Assembly: GCA_030632085.1 (NCBI GenBank) | Contig: DAOVJY010000009.1 | Coordinates: 1 to 46,174, forward strand | DNA from: Candidatus Omnitrophota bacterium | Lineage (GTDB): Bacteria > Omnitrophota > Gorgyraeia > JAGLLT01 | Direction: 5' to 3' | Length of the DNA stretch: 46,174 nucleotides | Part shown: positions 44,034 to 46,174 of the stretch, in pieces | Layout: the number at the start of each line of letters is the position of its first letter | How positions within the stretch are numbered: the stretch's first letter is position 1 | The notes under the pieces: model-generated | The model's input: only the letters and a program-made list of their open reading frames with translations | What the model was told of the DNA's origin: nothing | Databases searched by the model: none | Program-made: the position numbers and the translations under genes

Positions 44034-44762
44034 TTATCTTCCACCCGCTAATCTGGCGGCTAAAAAGTGCGGCAAACCGGCATCTATAATCTTCTTTTGA
44101 GCTAAATGAACTTCATAAGGAACTCTCTTTATTTTAATGCTTTTTTTATTTGTATCGTAAACGCAATAGCATGAATCCGGGTTTCCATCTCTAGGTTGGC
44201 CTATGCTGCCTACGTTGATAATGTACTTTTTACCTTCAGTAACTTCAATAGCTTCGGAATCTATGTAATCAATATCACCGTTTTTATCATAAATGATAAT
44301 AGCCGGTGCGTGAGAATGACCGATAAAACAAATATCTTTTTTTAAATTAGCAAATGTCATAGCTGCCGCGTCTAAGCTTAGTATATAATTAAACTCTTCA
44401 GGATGATATAGTGACCCATGCACACAAGTAAAATTATCCATATCCAGTGTTATGGGCAATCTCTTTAAATAGGCTTTATGTCTTTCATCAATAATTTTAG
44501 CAGTCCACTTAACCGCCTCTCTGGCATACAAATTAAAATAATTTAGATCAAATAACCCGCATACGGCCCAATCATGATTGCCGGCTATAATATAATCACA
44601 AGCTTCTTGAGCTTCTCGTAAACATTCTTTAGGATTCGCTCCATAACCTACGATATCACCCAGGCAGATAATTTTCTGCGAGGTTTCTTTGGCGAGTTCA
44701 TTTTTTACGGCCAACCAGGCCTCTAAATTAGCATGTATATCCGCGATTATCGCGTATTTCAT
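44034..44762 (-). CDS. Calcineurin-like metallophosphoesterase
   Basis: 242 residues. The two-metal motifs are IADIHANLEA (Asp8, His10), CLGDIVGYG (Asp36), AGNHDWAV, a His in CVHGS and FIGHSHAP. The layout matches the YfcE/MJ0936 group of small phosphodiesterases; the natural substrate is unknown. A hint of Ser/Thr-phosphatase-like or Ap4A hydrolase activity cannot be judged. It lies 4 bp after acyP and 14 bp before the lipoprotein gene. Confidence 0.92.
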   Translation of the reverse strand: MKYAIIADIHANLEAWLAVKNELAKETSQKIICLGDIVGYGANPKECLREAQEACDYIIAGNHDWAVCGLFDLNYFNLYAREAVKWTAKIIDERHKAYLKRLPITLDMDNFTCVHGSLYHPEEFNYILSLDAAAMTFANLKKDICFIGHSHAPAIIIYDKNGDIDYIDSEAIEVTEGKKYIINVGSIGQPRDGNPDSCYCVYDTNKKSIKIKRVPYEVHLAQKKIIDAGLPHFLAARLAGGR

Positions 44763-44766
44763 ACAA

Positions 44767-45039
44767 TTAGAACCTTATTTCAAAATCGTGAAAGTTCTGC
44801 TTTGGGCTTTGCCAGTCAATATCTTTCTGTACTATATATCCCGCCATAGCCTCTTCAAGATTAATAATAAAATTTACAATTTTATCTTTATCTCCCTGCA
44901 CTGTAAGTTCCACTCTTCCATCGGGTAGATTCTTAACCCAGCCGCTAAGATGATTAGATTCAGCAAATTTTCTAGCTGTCCATCTAAAACCAATGCCTTG
45001 CACGGAACCCTTAAATAATATATGCACTTGCCGCTTCAT
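44767..45039 (-). CDS. acyP: Acylphosphatase
   Basis: 90 residues, normal size. It hydrolyses acyl phosphates. The catalytic Arg19 (GSVQGIGFRWTARKFA) and Asn37 (GWVKNLPDG) are at their standard places, followed by VELTVQG. It is the first gene of the operon that ends with xerD. The ribosome site is weak (GGTGAATAAG). Heptad tract D and the tRNA lie upstream. Confidence 0.95.
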   Translation of the reverse strand: MKRQVHILFKGSVQGIGFRWTARKFAESNHLSGWVKNLPDGRVELTVQGDKDKIVNFIINLEEAMAGYIVQKDIDWQSPKQNFHDFEIRF

Positions 45040-45060
45040 AAAACTTATTCACCAGACCGG

Positions 45061-45203
45061 TAAGCTAATAGCTATTTGCTCTTCGCTTTTAATTTTTTGT
45101 TCTTTTGTTTTTGCTTGTGTCCTGTGACTTTGCACTTGTTTCTTGTCTCTTGCTTGTGCCCACCAGGGTATGACTTATAACTTATTTCTTGCTCTTAGCT
45201 AAT
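45061..45203. repeat. Heptad tract D between tRNA-Pro and acyP
   Basis: Almost the whole stretch follows a 7-bp period, with units such as TAAGCTA, ATAGCTA, ACTTGTT, TCTTGTC, TATGACT and TATAACT. It ends two bases from the encoded CCA of tRNA-Pro. It also holds TGCCCACCAGGGTAT, like TGCCCCATAAGGGTAT in tract C. Confidence 0.8.
45078..45106. repeat. 29-bp module shared by tracts C and D, copy 2
   Basis: Identical to 41917-41945. Here it precedes the CTTG-type heptads (in plus-strand order), the reverse of its order in tract C. Confidence 0.75.
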
Positions 45204-45204
45204 T

Positions 45205-45281
45205 TGGTCGGGGCGACTGGATTTGAACCAGCGGCCTCCACGTCCCGAACGTGGCGCGCTTCCAAGCTGCGCTACGCCCCG
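45205..45281 (-). tRNA. tRNA-Pro (anticodon CGG)
   Basis: 77 bases including an encoded CCA (45205-45207). The acceptor stem pairs CGGGGCG (45275-45281, minus strand 5' end) with CGCCCCG. The anticodon stem CCACG/CGTGG encloses the loop TTCGGGA, giving anticodon CGG, which reads proline codon CCG. The T-arm contains GGTTCAAATCC. Position 208 supplies the discriminator A. A promoter lies upstream at 45422-45449. Confidence 0.96.
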
Positions 45282-45363
45282 AATAAAAACATAACTTACA
45301 AAATTAATTCAAACATAGACTTATGTTCGCTATGCTCCATAAATATAGTTTTCATTGAACAGC

Positions 45364-45378
45364 CTGCGCTACGCCCCG
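45364..45378 (-). repeat. Partial copy of the tRNA-Pro 5' end
   Basis: CTGCGCTACGCCCCG is identical to 45267-45281, the acceptor and D-stem start of tRNA-Pro. The copy lies between the promoter and the intact tRNA gene, 82 bases away, and has no anticodon or T-arm. It looks like the stump of a duplicated tRNA. Confidence 0.65.
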
Positions 45379-45421
45379 GCGGCGCATCTTTAGTATTTTA
45401 ACCTATTTATACGGAAAATAC

Positions 45422-45449
45422 AATATATTATTAGAAAAAGTATTGTCAA
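45422..45449 (-). promoter_or_regulatory. Promoter for tRNA-Pro
   Basis: Minus strand: consensus TTGACA (45444-45449), 16-base spacer, TATATT (45422-45427). No other gene on this strand lies between it and the tRNA. Confidence 0.6.
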
Positions 45450-45527
45450 GGCAAAGTTAAAATATTACCTTTTCAGGGGGTTTAAATATAAACCGACTCT
45501 TTTAGCTTTGGAGGTTTTGCATACCAC

Positions 45528-45548
45528 GTTCCACCGCCGCGGTGGAAC
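45528..45548. repeat. 21-bp near-perfect palindrome GTTCCACCGC / GCGGTGGAAC
   Basis: Ten-base arms around a single C form a GC-rich dyad in an AT-rich non-coding stretch. About 60 bases further on, GGTGGT and ACCACC (45609-45640) form another related pair. A REP-like element or a regulator site are both possible. Confidence 0.6.
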
Positions 45549-45694
45549 CAAATTATACAAAGGTTTTATGAGGGAGATTTTAAGAATTTAATTTCTTAAG
45601 CCTTCTGGTGGTCTTCCACCTATCGTGCATTCACCACCACTGCCGGGGATATTTTCTTACAAATTCTTCAATTACTTTTAAGTAAAAGGTAAGT

Positions 45695-45714
45695 AAAAGG
45701 GAGTTGACCCCTTT
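45695..45714. repeat. Solo REP-like palindrome AAAAGGGAGTTGACCCCTTT
   Basis: It matches the word that forms the end of the RAYT remnant at 1771-1790 (reversed) and the solo copy at 788-806. No transposase lies next to it here. Confidence 0.6.
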
Positions 45715-45780
45715 AAAAATACCGCATACCACCTACGAAGTAGTATATTTCACATAATATCCCTTCCGCCGATAAATCAG

Positions 45781-46174
45781 TTAAAACCTATATCTGCTGC
45801 CGGCCCAGCCCGCGTGAGCCCTGAAATCTTCCTTGTATTGGAAGTCATAGTTGACCTCAAAGCTCCAGCCGCCTTCCGTCATAAGACTAAGCTTAGTCCC
45901 CATATCAAATGAGTTCCGGGCGGGATCAAAGCCCTCAGTGGCGAATGAACCTCCGCCGCCTGAAAATGTTGCTGTCGTCTCCTGCCTGTCCCCGATGAAA
46001 TCATAGAGCCATTTGAAACGGGCCTCGGAAACAATGGTACCGCTTTTTATCTTAAAAGGACGCTCAAGCTTGACTCCTAATCCGGACTGGAGCATATCGT
46101 AATCCTGGCTCCGGACGTTTAGATTAAGCGCTCCCGCCCCGGTCTCGGTATACTCCTTAAGATGCAGGCGCGTG
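45781..46174 (-). CDS. Autotransporter beta-barrel domain, C-terminal part (5' end outside window)
   Basis: The frame is open to the right edge of the window (131 codons before the stop), so the internal Met at 46095 is not the start. The sequence is that of an outer-membrane autotransporter barrel: GAGALNLNVRSQDYDML, SGLGVKLERPF, amphipathic beta-strands (FKWLYDF, SFEVNYDFQYKEDF) and the C-terminal YRF, whose final Phe is the signal read by the BAM complex. The passenger is not seen. The gene is visibly richer in G+C than its neighbours and stands beyond a repeat-rich gap, so it may have been acquired. It shows that the organism has an outer membrane. Confidence 0.85.
   Translation of the reverse strand, partial: TRLHLKEYTETGAGALNLNVRSQDYDMLQSGLGVKLERPFKIKSGTIVSEARFKWLYDFIGDRQETTATFSGGGGSFATEGFDPARNSFDMGTKLSLMTEGGWSFEVNYDFQYKEDFRAHAGWAGSRYRF

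Larger units (their letters stand above)
45450..45780. other. Gene-free stretch between tRNA promoter and autotransporter
   Basis: I find no coding frame. It contains the 21-bp palindrome, the GGTGG/CCACC pair, a solo REP-like copy and a short CTAC-GAA-GTAG dyad (45731-45741). Confidence 0.5.

Noticed and set aside
41836-45203. Tracts C and D as copies of an insertion sequence
   Set aside because: They contain no transposase, no common terminal inverted repeats, and their shared modules are in different order.
45364-45400. Second tRNA gene
   Set aside because: Only the acceptor and start of the D-arm are present; anticodon and T-arms are missing.
45189-45401. 70-residue plus-strand frame beginning near [12 protein letters not shown]
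   Set aside because: It is the antisense of tRNA-Pro; this GATGFEPA-type reading is a well-known false gene over tRNAs.
46093-46095. ATG as the start of a small 104-residue protein
   Set aside because: The same frame continues upstream with typical barrel sequence (GAGALNLNV) to the window edge.

Overview
The window is an AT-rich bacterial chromosome segment. Almost all genes lie on the minus strand in long, tightly overlapped operons. Two features point to a Gram-negative cell plan: the C-terminus of an autotransporter-type outer-membrane barrel at the right edge and a lipobox protein. The housekeeping gene set, the RAYT (REP-associated tyrosine transposase) elements and the style of the intergenic repeats are most consistent with an uncultivated Omnitrophota-like lineage. 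That assignment is inference; no rRNA gene is present.

Layout from left to right (transcription mostly runs right to left). 1-2000: a RAYT gene cut by the window edge, REP-like palindromes, a TagA/WecG glycosyltransferase and the remnant of a second RAYT. 2021-10342: operon of mannose-1-phosphate guanylyltransferase, ruvX, M16 peptidase, M50 peptidase, rpe, phosphohexomutase, lepA and lepB. 10343-10704: a repeat-rich gap. 10705-21690: a joined histidine-tryptophan block, hisD-B-H-A-F-I then trpE-G-D-C-F-B-A, lying directly downstream of recA-recX-alaS. 26128-27204: a two-gene plus-strand island (pncC/cinA C-terminal domain, thpR) with an apparently leaderless promoter. 27185-36009: rpsO-pnp-dut-uppP-ftsK-rodZ-rimO-pgsA-pgpA; rodZ carries a frameshift in an A7 run. 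36099-41657: a large DHH-CBS-nucleotidyltransferase fusion followed by rbfA-nrnA-truB-ribF. 42007-45039: acyP, a phosphodiesterase, a lipoprotein, an MBL hydrolase and xerD. 45205-45281: tRNA-Pro(CGG). 45781-end: autotransporter barrel.

The most unusual signal is not a gene. Degenerate tandem repeats with a strict 7-bp period lie immediately 3' of wecG/tagA, trpA, hisD, xerD and tRNA-Pro. On the coding strand several tracts place TAG every 7 bp, which puts a stop codon in every reading frame. The largest tract (about 320 bp, 41686-42006) is built as nested inverted heptad arrays around a perfect hairpin. It shares modules, in a different order, with the tract beside the tRNA. The repeats are separate from the RAYT/REP-like elements also present. 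I found no CRISPR array, prophage or defence island.
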